From a virus: a stretch of DNA of 64,000 nt. The stretch spans positions 1 to 64,000 of IMG/VR virus record IMGVR_UViG_3300035099_000181; one strand, given 5' to 3'. A program made the translations under genes and the position numbers. Within the stretch, counting starts at the first letter, position 1, and each line of letters starts with the position of its first letter. The notes under the pieces are model-generated. The model saw nothing but the letters and a program-made list of their open reading frames with translations, made no database searches and was not told the DNA's origin. Positions 56,330 through 63,569 of the stretch are shown one piece after another.

Positions 56330-57354
56330 AAGTATCTGAGTTTAAGAGGGCGTTGGAGCTGGTTAAGCCGGGACTCGCGAGCAGTGATAAGCTGATGGAG
56401 CAGGGGACTTCTGTGATCTTCGTTGGGGGCAGGGTCCAGACGTTCAACGACGAGGTTTCCATATCCGCGCCATTGGCCACGGATGTCGAAGGTGCGGTGC
56501 TGGCATCCCCTATTTATGCATTCCTGTCTAAGCTGCCGGCGGATTCCGAGTTGGAAGTGGAGCAGGGTGAAAGCGAACTCAAGTTGTTATGCGGCAGGCA
56601 GAGAGCGGGCGTGCTGATGGAAAAAGATATAAAGCTGCCCCTGGATGAGGAGCTTTCGGAACCTGGATCTTGGCAGCCAATTCCAGGTGATTTCTTGTCG
56701 TCCTTGCGGTCTGTCCTGTTCTCATCGGCAAGATCTGGGACGAATCCTATATTGGCCTGCGTCAACATTGGCGATGGTTTCATTGAAACGTGCGATGAAT
56801 ACAGGATGACGCGGTGCTCCCTCATTGATTCCCCGCTTCCCGAAGATATGTCATCTGGTAGCACGATCAAGATTGTGGCACGGCACTTGGGAAAGTTGGA
56901 GTCATATGAACCTGAGAGGATGGGCTATTCTGGGAACTGGGCGCATTTCGATTGCAAGGATGGTATCAGGTATTGTGTCCGAATAGTGGACGGGGATTAC
57001 CCCGACCTTGGCGGATTTCTTGAACTTGATGGAGTCGAGATAGAGTTCCCGAAGGAGCTGGATGAAGCATTGGACTGGGCTTCCGTAGTTGCTGATGATG
57101 CCGTCCAATTTGCGCAGGAGGTTAAAGTTGAGCTGAGTCGCGGGAAGCTGATCATTCGCGGGGAAGGGCCTGACGGATGGGCCGAGGATACTCTGTGCAT
57201 GAGGTACACTGGTGAGCCTGTCACATTTTCTGCGCATCCATTATTCCTCAAGGAGATGGTCAAGATAGCTCGGAAGGTGATCCTTGGAAGGGAAGCTATT
57301 AAAATAGAGACCGATGGAATGCAGCATGTCGTGGCCCTTGGCAGCAGCGAATAG
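56326..57354 (+). CDS. dnaN: DNA polymerase III sliding clamp (beta-like), 342 aa
   Basis: The gene overlaps dnaE by four bases. Three repeats of the clamp fold are recognisable in outline, with the N-terminal MKVSEFKRALELVKPG, the central PIPGDFLSSLRSVLFSSARS and ILACVNIGDGFIETCDEYRM TR (about 144-165, the usual G...........D..R pattern) and the C-terminal LFLKEMVKIARKVILGREAI. It holds the polymerase on DNA as a ring. At 342 aa it is slightly shorter than bacterial DnaN. Confidence 0.82.
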   Translation: MKVSEFKRALELVKPGLASSDKLMEQGTSVIFVGGRVQTFNDEVSISAPLATDVEGAVLASPIYAFLSKLPADSELEVEQGESELKLLCGRQRAGVLMEKDIKLPLDEELSEPGSWQPIPGDFLSSLRSVLFSSARSGTNPILACVNIGDGFIETCDEYRMTRCSLIDSPLPEDMSSGSTIKIVARHLGKLESYEPERMGYSGNWAHFDCKDGIRYCVRIVDGDYPDLGGFLELDGVEIEFPKELDEALDWASVVADDAVQFAQEVKVELSRGKLIIRGEGPDGWAEDTLCMRYTGEPVTFSAHPLFLKEMVKIARKVILGREAIKIETDGMQHVVALGSSE

Positions 57355-57366
57355 AGGGAGAAAGCA

Positions 57367-58311
57367 ATGCCATTACACACGGATCATAGACCCATGAAGC
57401 TGTCCGATATGATGGGCAATCAATCTGTAATGAGTTCTCTGAAAGCTCATTTGAAAAAAGATAGCCCAAACAGGTCCTTGCTAGTTACGGGGCCTTCGGG
57501 ATGTGGCAAGACTTCAATTGCATATTGCCTGGCGAACGAACTTGGAGCGTATGATAAGAAGCATCCTGACTGGAACTTCAAGATGCTTAATGCCTCAGAC
57601 TTTCGGGGCATAGACACCATCCGTCAAATTCGGGAGGACTCTGCAAGGAGACCTTTGAATAAATCCCCTGCTAGGATTTGGGATCTTGAGGAATCTCACC
57701 GGCTCACGTCCGATGCGCAGGAAGCTATTCTTAAGCTACTGGAGGATCCGCCGAAGGACTGTTGGTTCGTGTTGACCACCACTGAGCCCGGCAAACTCAA
57801 GATGACATTGCGTAGAAGATGCACAGAATTCGAGATGTCACCGCTTTCCGACCGGGAACTGGCCGTACTTTTGTCTAAGGTAATGAAGGAGGAAGGCAAG
57901 TTTGTTCCGAGGGATATCGTTGCGCAGATTTGCCGTGATTCCATGGGATCGCCTGGCATGGCCTTGAACATATTGGATAAGGTCATCGACTTGCCGGAGG
58001 CTGATATGGCTAAGGCGGCGAAGCGGCTGGCGGAACGCTCGTCCAATGTGATAACGCTGTGCCGAGCCATGCTGGCGCTGAAGGGCGGTGGCGGTAAGAG
58101 CGCGTGGAAGGAACTGGCTGGGATACTGAAGGAACTTGAGGAGGACGACGAGGAGACAATACGCAGGCAGGTTTTGGCTTATTTCCGCAAGGTACTTCTT
58201 GACGGCGACGAGGGTGCTTACTTGGTGATGTGCGAGTTTGAGCAGCCTTATTACAATAGTGGGAAGGCAGGCTTGGCGCTGTCGGTGTACCGGGCGCTCT
58301 GTCTGGAATAA
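57367..58311 (+). CDS. Clamp loader AAA+ subunit, 314 aa
   Basis: Walker A GPSGCGKTS (about 38-46), Walker B-like IWDLEESHRLT (about 98-108) and sensor 1 VLTTTEPGKL (about 135-144), with the SRC-type motif TLRRRCTEFEM (about 147-157), identify a DnaX/RFC-type loader. WDLEES replaces the usual DE-box DEAH. The C-terminal helical domain fits the loader collar. GAGGGAGAAAGC precedes the ATG. No other loader subunits are present, so it may form a homo-oligomer or use host delta. Confidence 0.82.
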   Translation: MPLHTDHRPMKLSDMMGNQSVMSSLKAHLKKDSPNRSLLVTGPSGCGKTSIAYCLANELGAYDKKHPDWNFKMLNASDFRGIDTIRQIREDSARRPLNKSPARIWDLEESHRLTSDAQEAILKLLEDPPKDCWFVLTTTEPGKLKMTLRRRCTEFEMSPLSDRELAVLLSKVMKEEGKFVPRDIVAQICRDSMGSPGMALNILDKVIDLPEADMAKAAKRLAERSSNVITLCRAMLALKGGGGKSAWKELAGILKELEEDDEETIRRQVLAYFRKVLLDGDEGAYLVMCEFEQPYYNSGKAGLALSVYRALCLE

Positions 58312-58312
58312 A

Positions 58313-58336
58313 AAAAATAGGAATCCGTGCTATAAT
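58313..58336 (+). promoter_or_regulatory. AAAAATAGGAATC-N5-TATAAT promoter motif, copy 2
   Basis: AAAAATAGGAATC (58313-58325), CGTGC, TATAAT (58331-58336), matching the copy at 52140-52163 in all but the 5-nt spacer. It starts the recombination operon at 58360. Confidence 0.65.
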
Positions 58337-58359
58337 AAATATGAAAGGGAATGACGAGT

Positions 58360-58947
58360 GTGTTTGATAAGGTAGTGAATCAACTAAAGCAAGATGGAGG
58401 AAGCGTGGCAGAACTTGATTACAGCAAGGATGTTTCGATTGATCCGGACCGTCTTGATCTCGAATGGTTGCATCAGGCTGATCTGACGCTCAAGTACGGG
58501 GAGGAGGTCGCGGAGGCCCAGAGCCGTGTGGACTGGGAAAAGGAGTCGGCGGATGTGGAAGAGGCCAATGCCTCGGTCAGGGTGCGGGATTTTTATCTTT
58601 CAGAAGGGCTGAAGTTGCCGACTGTGGATCAGCTTAGGGCTGAGATCTTGCTCGATGGGCAATTCAAGGGGAGGCGCGAGGAATTGCTCCGTGCGAAGCA
58701 CAGTCTTGGGTTGGTCAAGGCCGCATACGAGGCGATTTTGATGCGCAAGCCTGCGTTGGAGAATCTTGTCAGGTTGCTTATCCAGGGCTACATCGCGGGA
58801 CCGAAGGAGCCTTACGATCTATCTGACGGGATAGGCATGAAGCAGGCTTCCATAGAGTCAGGAAAGGAGAAGGCGAGGCAGGTGGCGAGGGAGGCAGGTA
58901 TGGTAGCGCGACGGGCCCTAAAAAAGGAAGGCGGAGAGGTGAGATGA
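58360..58947 (+). CDS. Unknown protein opening the recombination operon, 195 aa
   Basis: I prefer GTG 58360, since AAAGGGA lies 9 nt before it, whereas ATG 58351 would lie directly on that site. The product starts MFDKVVNQLKQDGGSVAELD. It is helical with LKYGEEVAEAQSRVDWEKES and VRLLIQGYIAGPKEPYDLSD. Such proteins next to phage RecA and SSB genes are common but uncharacterised; no catalytic motif is seen. Confidence 0.65.
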   Translation: MFDKVVNQLKQDGGSVAELDYSKDVSIDPDRLDLEWLHQADLTLKYGEEVAEAQSRVDWEKESADVEEANASVRVRDFYLSEGLKLPTVDQLRAEILLDGQFKGRREELLRAKHSLGLVKAAYEAILMRKPALENLVRLLIQGYIAGPKEPYDLSDGIGMKQASIESGKEKARQVAREAGMVARRALKKEGGEVR

Positions 58948-59177
58948 AGATTGGCATAAGCATGGGCAGAACTATCAATACGGGGAATTATGAGAGTGCC
59001 CGTATCGACGTGACAATGGAGCAGGACATAGATGACGACATTCAGTTACGCGAATCGGCTTGGTCGGACTTGAGAACGGAATGCAAAAACAGGCTGGCAG
59101 ATGAAGTTAAAAGGATAGACAGCAATCCAAAATGGCCAATGGAGGAAAAAGATGGCAACACCAGCAAGAGGAAGTAG
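58944..59177 (+). CDS. Small unknown protein, 77 aa
   Basis: ATGA overlap with the preceding gene. The product MKIGISMGRTINTGNYESAR has two beta strands and an acidic segment (EQDIDDDIQLRESAWSDLRT), then a charged tail. The opening resembles small beta-hairpin phage proteins of the recombination region. It overlaps the next gene by 26 nt. Confidence 0.6.
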   Translation: MKIGISMGRTINTGNYESARIDVTMEQDIDDDIQLRESAWSDLRTECKNRLADEVKRIDSNPKWPMEEKDGNTSKRK

Positions 59178-60369
59178 ACAAGACCCTGTGGCGGAACGCA
59201 GGGCGGCGGCGTCGGCAAGAGCAAGGAAGAGGGCTGCTGAGAAGCAGTCTGAGCGGAGGGGCAGGTCTTGTGTTTCCTATAGTGGGAAATTCTTCGAGAA
59301 GAAGGCTGGGGTGAATACACTAATTACTGTCTTGCCTTACGTTGTTAAGGAAAGGCATCACCCGGACAAGATAGAGCCGGGAGAGCTTTGGTACAAGCGC
59401 CCATACCTGAAGCATGGGTGGATAGGGATGGACAAGGATAACGGGCTGGATTTTGTGTGTCCAAAATCGTTCGGGAAGGCATCTTCGTGCATCATATGTG
59501 ACGATGTATCAGCGATGCGCAAAGATTATGAGAGGAACAAGGACTCGATAAAGGCCTTGCGGGCGACCGACCGGGAAATCTATCTTTTTTATCTTCATGA
59601 TGCTGGGGAGGTTCGCCTTTACGAAGACTCCTACGGCGCATTTGGTGACGTTTTGGATGCTCGCTTGCGCAACCCTCGGCAGGGAGACATCTGGGCGGCT
59701 TTCTACCTCCCCAGGGGGGACGGATTTGTTCTGGATGTGAATTGGGAGGAGAAGGATATCGGTCAGAAGAACCCATGGGTTAAGGCTGTAAGTATGGATT
59801 TCTTGGAATGCAAGGAATACCCGGTGCCGGATAAAGTATGGGATATGCAATTTGAGCTGAGTCAGTTTTTGGTGAAGTCGTCGGACAAGGACATCGAGAA
59901 GGCATATCTGGGAAGCGCCGAGGGCGAGGACCAGCCAGAGGAGGAGACCGAGCCGGATCTAGAATCAGAATCGCAGAAAACGTCTTCTGCTGGCTGGATT
60001 GGCAGAACAACGGAAGCCAAAAAGGAGACCGAGGAAGCTGGCCCCGAGCTGATCGAGGACAAGGATGAGCTTTTGGCCTATGCCAAGGACAGGGGGCTGA
60101 AGGATGAGGGCGGGAAGCTGATCTATCGCTATTATGCGCGTAAGGATGTTAGTGAGATCAAGACTGCCGTGCTGAAGGCAGAGGGCAAAGTCATGGGCGG
60201 GAAGGGCAAAGCCAGAAAAACCCCCTCTGGTGAATGTCCGTTCAAGCACAAGTTCGGCTTTGACTTTGGGGAATCGGAGGATTGCTTCGGCGATGGTGGC
60301 TGTCCGGAGGATGTCTATAGTGCTTGCATGAAGGCATATGACGGGATCAAGGGAAGGGAGGATGTTTAG
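59152..60369 (+). CDS. Likely phage single-stranded DNA-binding protein, 405 aa
   Basis: The N-terminus is basic (QDPVAERRAAASARARKRAA). A Cys motif FVCPKSFGKASSCIICDD (about 103-120) and an OB-fold-like section (YVVKERHHPDKIEPGELWYK; IYLFYLHDAGEVRLYEDSYG) resemble gp32-type SSBs of large phages. The middle is an acidic linker (EGEDQPEEETEPDLESES). The C-terminus has a second Cys cluster (CPFKHKFGFDFGESEDCFGD, then GGCPEDVYSAC). It lies directly before the RecA-like gene, its usual partner. I infer SSB function from this layout and motif; homology is not proved. Confidence 0.65.
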   Translation: MATPARGSRQDPVAERRAAASARARKRAAEKQSERRGRSCVSYSGKFFEKKAGVNTLITVLPYVVKERHHPDKIEPGELWYKRPYLKHGWIGMDKDNGLDFVCPKSFGKASSCIICDDVSAMRKDYERNKDSIKALRATDREIYLFYLHDAGEVRLYEDSYGAFGDVLDARLRNPRQGDIWAAFYLPRGDGFVLDVNWEEKDIGQKNPWVKAVSMDFLECKEYPVPDKVWDMQFELSQFLVKSSDKDIEKAYLGSAEGEDQPEEETEPDLESESQKTSSAGWIGRTTEAKKETEEAGPELIEDKDELLAYAKDRGLKDEGGKLIYRYYARKDVSEIKTAVLKAEGKVMGGKGKARKTPSGECPFKHKFGFDFGESEDCFGDGGCPEDVYSACMKAYDGIKGREDV

Positions 60370-61470
60370 ATGAAAAGGGGGCGTACATCTAACGAACTGG
60401 CGGAGCAGGTCCAGGAGCGCCACGAGTCTGGGGAAGGCTTAGTCAGTATGAGGGAGACTCCTCCCCGATTGTATCTGAACACAGGGTGCACGCTCCTAAA
60501 CTTGGCATTGACAGATAGGGCGGACGGGGGCTGGCCTTGCGGGAGGATAGTCAATCCGATAGGGGATAGTGACACATGCAAGACCGTCCTTGGCCTGACC
60601 GCATTGGCGGAGGCTTGCAGGGACAGCAGGTTTGATTCCCATTCATTGGAATACAACGATGTCGAGGCTTCCCTTTCATTCGATTTGGAGAGGATGTTCG
60701 GGAAGTCTTTCTGTGACAGGGTTTGCATACGTTCGCCTCTGGCAGAAGAGGACAAAAGCAAGGCTCCAGAAACTGTTCAGGAGCTGCATTATCAGCTTCT
60801 GGATTATTTGGATGGGGAAGCGCCTTTCGTGACTGTTGTTGACTCGTTGGATGGCTTGTCTTCAAAGGAGGAGCTGGAGAAAACGGAAGAGGAGCGCGAG
60901 GCCTGGAAGAAAAGCAAGGATACGACCGGAACTATGGCTATGTCCAAGCAGAAGTATTTCAAGCGTATGCTTCGGGAGCTGAAGGGAAAGGTAGCGAAGA
61001 CTGATTCCCTTATCATGGTTGTGAGTCAGACAATAGACAATGTTGGCGCGGTGTTTGGGCCGAAGAAATCAAGAGCAGGAGGTAATGCGCTGAAGTTTTT
61101 CTCTTCGCATGAGTTGTGGCTCTCCGTTATGGAAAGTGAGAAGGCGAAGGGCCGGGTCATAGGGCGGAAGATACGGTGCAAGGTCAGTAAAAATCAGATA
61201 ACTGGCAAGAAGCGGGAGATTGCTTTCTGGGCGTTTGACAACTTTGGGATAGACGATATTCGGACTAGCATCGAGTTCTTGCTGGCCGAGAAGGTATGGG
61301 CGAGGGTTGGCGGATGGATAAATGCTGGGGAGTTTGGCAAGTTGCAGGTAGGTGAACTGGTCAGGAAGATAGAGGAGGGTCTTGTCGGGAAGCTGAATGA
61401 GGTTGTTCAGGGTACATGGGATGACATTGAGGCGAGCCTGGAGTTGGGCAGGAAGCCGAGGTATGAATGA
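60370..61470 (+). CDS. RecA/UvsX-like recombinase, 366 aa
   Basis: The P-loop reads GDSDTCKT (about 65-72), with Cys where RecA has Gly; UvsX-like recombinases also depart from Gly here. Walker B is FVTVVDSLDGLSS (about 152-164), and SLIMVVSQTIDNVG (about 213-226) is the motif before the DNA-binding loop, with GGNALKFFSSHELWL (about 238-252). It forms filaments on ssDNA for strand exchange and replication restart. The gene abuts the SSB-like gene. Confidence 0.82.
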   Translation: MKRGRTSNELAEQVQERHESGEGLVSMRETPPRLYLNTGCTLLNLALTDRADGGWPCGRIVNPIGDSDTCKTVLGLTALAEACRDSRFDSHSLEYNDVEASLSFDLERMFGKSFCDRVCIRSPLAEEDKSKAPETVQELHYQLLDYLDGEAPFVTVVDSLDGLSSKEELEKTEEEREAWKKSKDTTGTMAMSKQKYFKRMLRELKGKVAKTDSLIMVVSQTIDNVGAVFGPKKSRAGGNALKFFSSHELWLSVMESEKAKGRVIGRKIRCKVSKNQITGKKREIAFWAFDNFGIDDIRTSIEFLLAEKVWARVGGWINAGEFGKLQVGELVRKIEEGLVGKLNEVVQGTWDDIEASLELGRKPRYE

Positions 61471-61486
61471 TTTGGTAGGAGGGATT

Positions 61487-62035
61487 ATGTCAAGAAAGAA
61501 GATGCACGAGGAGCCGAAAAGGGTTTACGCATGGAGGGACGGTAGTGGGAAGCGGTTTGGGAAGTTTGATGCCCAACCTGCGGGCGAGGAAGTGGAGAAG
61601 CTTCAGAAGTTACATGGGCATGAACTTGAGCCTGCGGACGTTGTGGAGGCGGCAGCAGATGAGAAGAATGTTCTGCATGACTTATTCGAGTGGGACAATC
61701 TGAAGGCCGGACACGAATGGAGGCTGCAGCAGGCGCGTTTCCTTTTGCAGTCCCTCAAGGTGACGATCACTCATTATGATGGGAAGACGATCACGTTGGA
61801 TCGGGCGACGGCGGTGCTTCCCGCCAAGAATGGTTCAGGCGGGAAAAAATATGTCATGATGGAACGGGCGATGCGGGATGCGGACAGCAGGAACTATCTG
61901 CTCCGGGTGGCGTTGCTTGAGGCCATCGCGTTCAGGAACAAGTACAAGGAGCTGTCGGAACTGACGAAGATCTTTGTCGAGATTGACCTGGCATACAAGG
62001 AGCATGCCGGGGAACTGAAGCAGTGCGTCATGTGA
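61487..62035 (+). CDS. Unknown protein downstream of recombinase, 182 aa
   Basis: I place the start at 61487, just after AGGAGGG; an in-frame ATG 61463 overlaps the recombinase end. The product MSRKKMHEEPKRVYAWRDGS has a basic head, a central helix (FEWDNLKAGHEWRLQQARFL), beta strands (VTITHYDGKTITLDRATAVL) and a helical tail. No family recognised. The first NNAGC array starts about 35 bp after its stop. Confidence 0.65.
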   Translation: MSRKKMHEEPKRVYAWRDGSGKRFGKFDAQPAGEEVEKLQKLHGHELEPADVVEAAADEKNVLHDLFEWDNLKAGHEWRLQQARFLLQSLKVTITHYDGKTITLDRATAVLPAKNGSGGKKYVMMERAMRDADSRNYLLRVALLEAIAFRNKYKELSELTKIFVEIDLAYKEHAGELKQCVM

Positions 62036-62069
62036 TTCTGGCATGGCAGAGCGGAGTAGGGATAGGTTG

Positions 62070-62708
62070 AGTAAAGCAAAGCAAGGCAGGCGGAGCGAAG
62101 CAGAGCATAGCAAAGCCAAACAAAGCAAGGCAGGCGAAGCGGAGCACAGCGGAGCAAAGCAGAGCCGAGCAAAGCAAAGCAAGGCAGGCTAAGCGAAGCA
62201 GAGCCCAGCACAGCCCAGCAAAGCCCAGCAGAGCCTAGCAAAGCAAGGCAGGCGGAGCATAGCCTAGCTTAGCCGAGCAGAGCCAAGCACAGCTAAATAA
62301 AGCAATGCAGGCAGAGCTTAGCTTAGCGTAGCCCAGCCAAGCACAGCCAAGCAAAGCAAGGCAGGCTAAGCTTAGCATAGCTTAGCAAAGCTAAGCAAAG
62401 CAAGGCAGGCCAAGCGGAGCCGAGCACAGCATAGCTTAGCAAAGCCAAGCAAAGCAAGGCAGGCCAAGCGGAGCCGAGCACAGCAGAGCTGAGCTGAGCC
62501 AAGCAAAGCAAGGCAGGCAAAGCATAGCGCAGCGCAGCTTAGCAGAGCGTAGCGAAACAAAGCAAAGCAGGCCAAGCGTAGCATAGCAAAGCAAAGCGTA
62601 GCTGAGCCAAGCTGAGCGAAGCAAAGCAAGGCAGGCTAAGCAAAGCGTAGCTCAGCCAAGCGTAGCCTAGCAAAGCTCAGCTAAGCAAAGCAAGCAAAGC
62701 AAGGCAGA
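62070..62708 (+). repeat. NNAGC pentamer array 1
   Basis: About 640 bp consist almost wholly of 5-bp units NNAGC with varying NN. Roughly every 44-64 bp the run closes with AAAGC AAGGC AGGC, where AGGC is a 4-mer. The distances between successive AAGGCAGG cores are 44, 54, 64, 59, 54, 44, 54, 54, 54, 64 and 73 bp, that is 5n-1 (73 has one extra 4-mer), so the pentamer phase slips by one base at each core. There are 12 cores. Long minus-strand frames here (Ala/Leu/Cys-rich) are artefacts of the pentamer. No gene is supported in 62036-62773. Confidence 0.95.
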
Positions 62709-62709
62709 A

Positions 62710-62736
62710 GGCGATTGGCAGTCGCCTATCGCCAAT
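62710..62736. promoter_or_regulatory. Hairpin after array 1
   Basis: GGCGATTGGC... with ATTGGC (62714-62719) pairing to GCCAAT (62731-62736), or alternatively GGCGA to TCGCC. Two exclusive stems are possible, just upstream of the gene at 62774. It could be an attenuator or the array boundary. Confidence 0.45.
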
Positions 62737-62773
62737 GGGTTTCATTTAACAGGAATCAAGAAGGAGAAATGTC

Positions 62774-63493
62774 ATGGCAAGGAAGGCAGTGTCAGAAGCT
62801 AACGTGGCAATTACTATTAGTTCCCCCAAGTTTGACATCTTCAAATGTTCGATAATTGGGAGTTCTCCATTCGTGTCGAATAAGTTTTCCGAGAAGGCAC
62901 GGATTATGATGGAGGAGGCCCAGATGCAGGGGCAGGCAGCCAAGACGACGAGGAAGAGGGAACCGAAGGATTTCGAGTCTCTTTACCTCGGGTCTATGCA
63001 TCTTGCGGATTCCGGTGATTGGTATGGCATTCCGTGCTCGGCCTTTAGGAGCGCCATGATCAAGGCATGTAGCATTGTTGGTGTGCATATGACAAAGGCT
63101 AAGATGTGCGTCTTTGTTGAGCCTGATGGGTTTAGCAGGGAAGGAACGGCGTTGGTCAGGATAACGAAGGGGGAACCTAAGATGTTCAAGGCGGCGGTAA
63201 TATTGGCGTCTGGAGTTCCCGATATTTCCGCGCGTGGAATGTGGATGCCTGGATGGGAAGCGGAGCTGCGGATACGGTACGACTCGGATATCTTCTCTCC
63301 GGAGACCGTGGCTAACCTTCTGATGAGGGCTGGATTGCAGGTGGGAGTTGGTGCCGGTCGCCATGCTTCCGAAAGGTCGTCCGGGCAAGGGTGGGGGGAG
63401 TTCATGTTGAAGACGGATTCTCAGGATATGGGCAGGGAAGAGGGACTTGAGGCAAACCCTGTTCCAAAAAGGAGATTGAGACAGGCAGCATAG
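62774..63493 (+). CDS. Conserved phage protein between the arrays, 239 aa
   Basis: AAGGAGAAA precedes the ATG. The product has MARKAVSEANVAITISSPKF, then IPCSAFRSAMIKACSIVGVH MTKAKMCVFVEPDG (about 86-118), ISARGMWMPGWEAELRIRYD (about 156-175) and LLMRAGLQVGVGAGRHASER (about 188-207) and GWGEF. This GI/PC.AFR.AMI...G and VG.GAGR..S...GWG pattern recurs in environmental phage proteins next to recombination genes; its role is unknown. The glycine-rich RAMP-like strands could bind nucleic acid. Being the only gene between the two arrays, it may act on them. Confidence 0.75.
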   Translation: MARKAVSEANVAITISSPKFDIFKCSIIGSSPFVSNKFSEKARIMMEEAQMQGQAAKTTRKREPKDFESLYLGSMHLADSGDWYGIPCSAFRSAMIKACSIVGVHMTKAKMCVFVEPDGFSREGTALVRITKGEPKMFKAAVILASGVPDISARGMWMPGWEAELRIRYDSDIFSPETVANLLMRAGLQVGVGAGRHASERSSGQGWGEFMLKTDSQDMGREEGLEANPVPKRRLRQAA

Positions 63494-63535
63494 GGACGCG
63501 GCGATGGCATATTCGTTTTGATTAAGGCAGGGTTG

Positions 63536-63557
63536 GCTGAGCACAGTCCGGCTCAGC
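63536..63557. promoter_or_regulatory. Hairpin at the start of array 2
   Basis: GCTGAGC (63536-63542), loop ACAGTCCG, GCTCAGC (63551-63557). It marks the boundary between the gene end and array 2. No T run follows. Confidence 0.5.
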
Positions 63558-63569
63558 TAATCCGAACAA

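Noticed and set aside
61835-62629. Long minus-strand ORFs rich in Ala, Leu and Cys
   Set aside because: They are produced by the NNAGC pentamers read as GCTNN on the other strand, lack ribosome sites and start codons in context, and occur in several frames at once.
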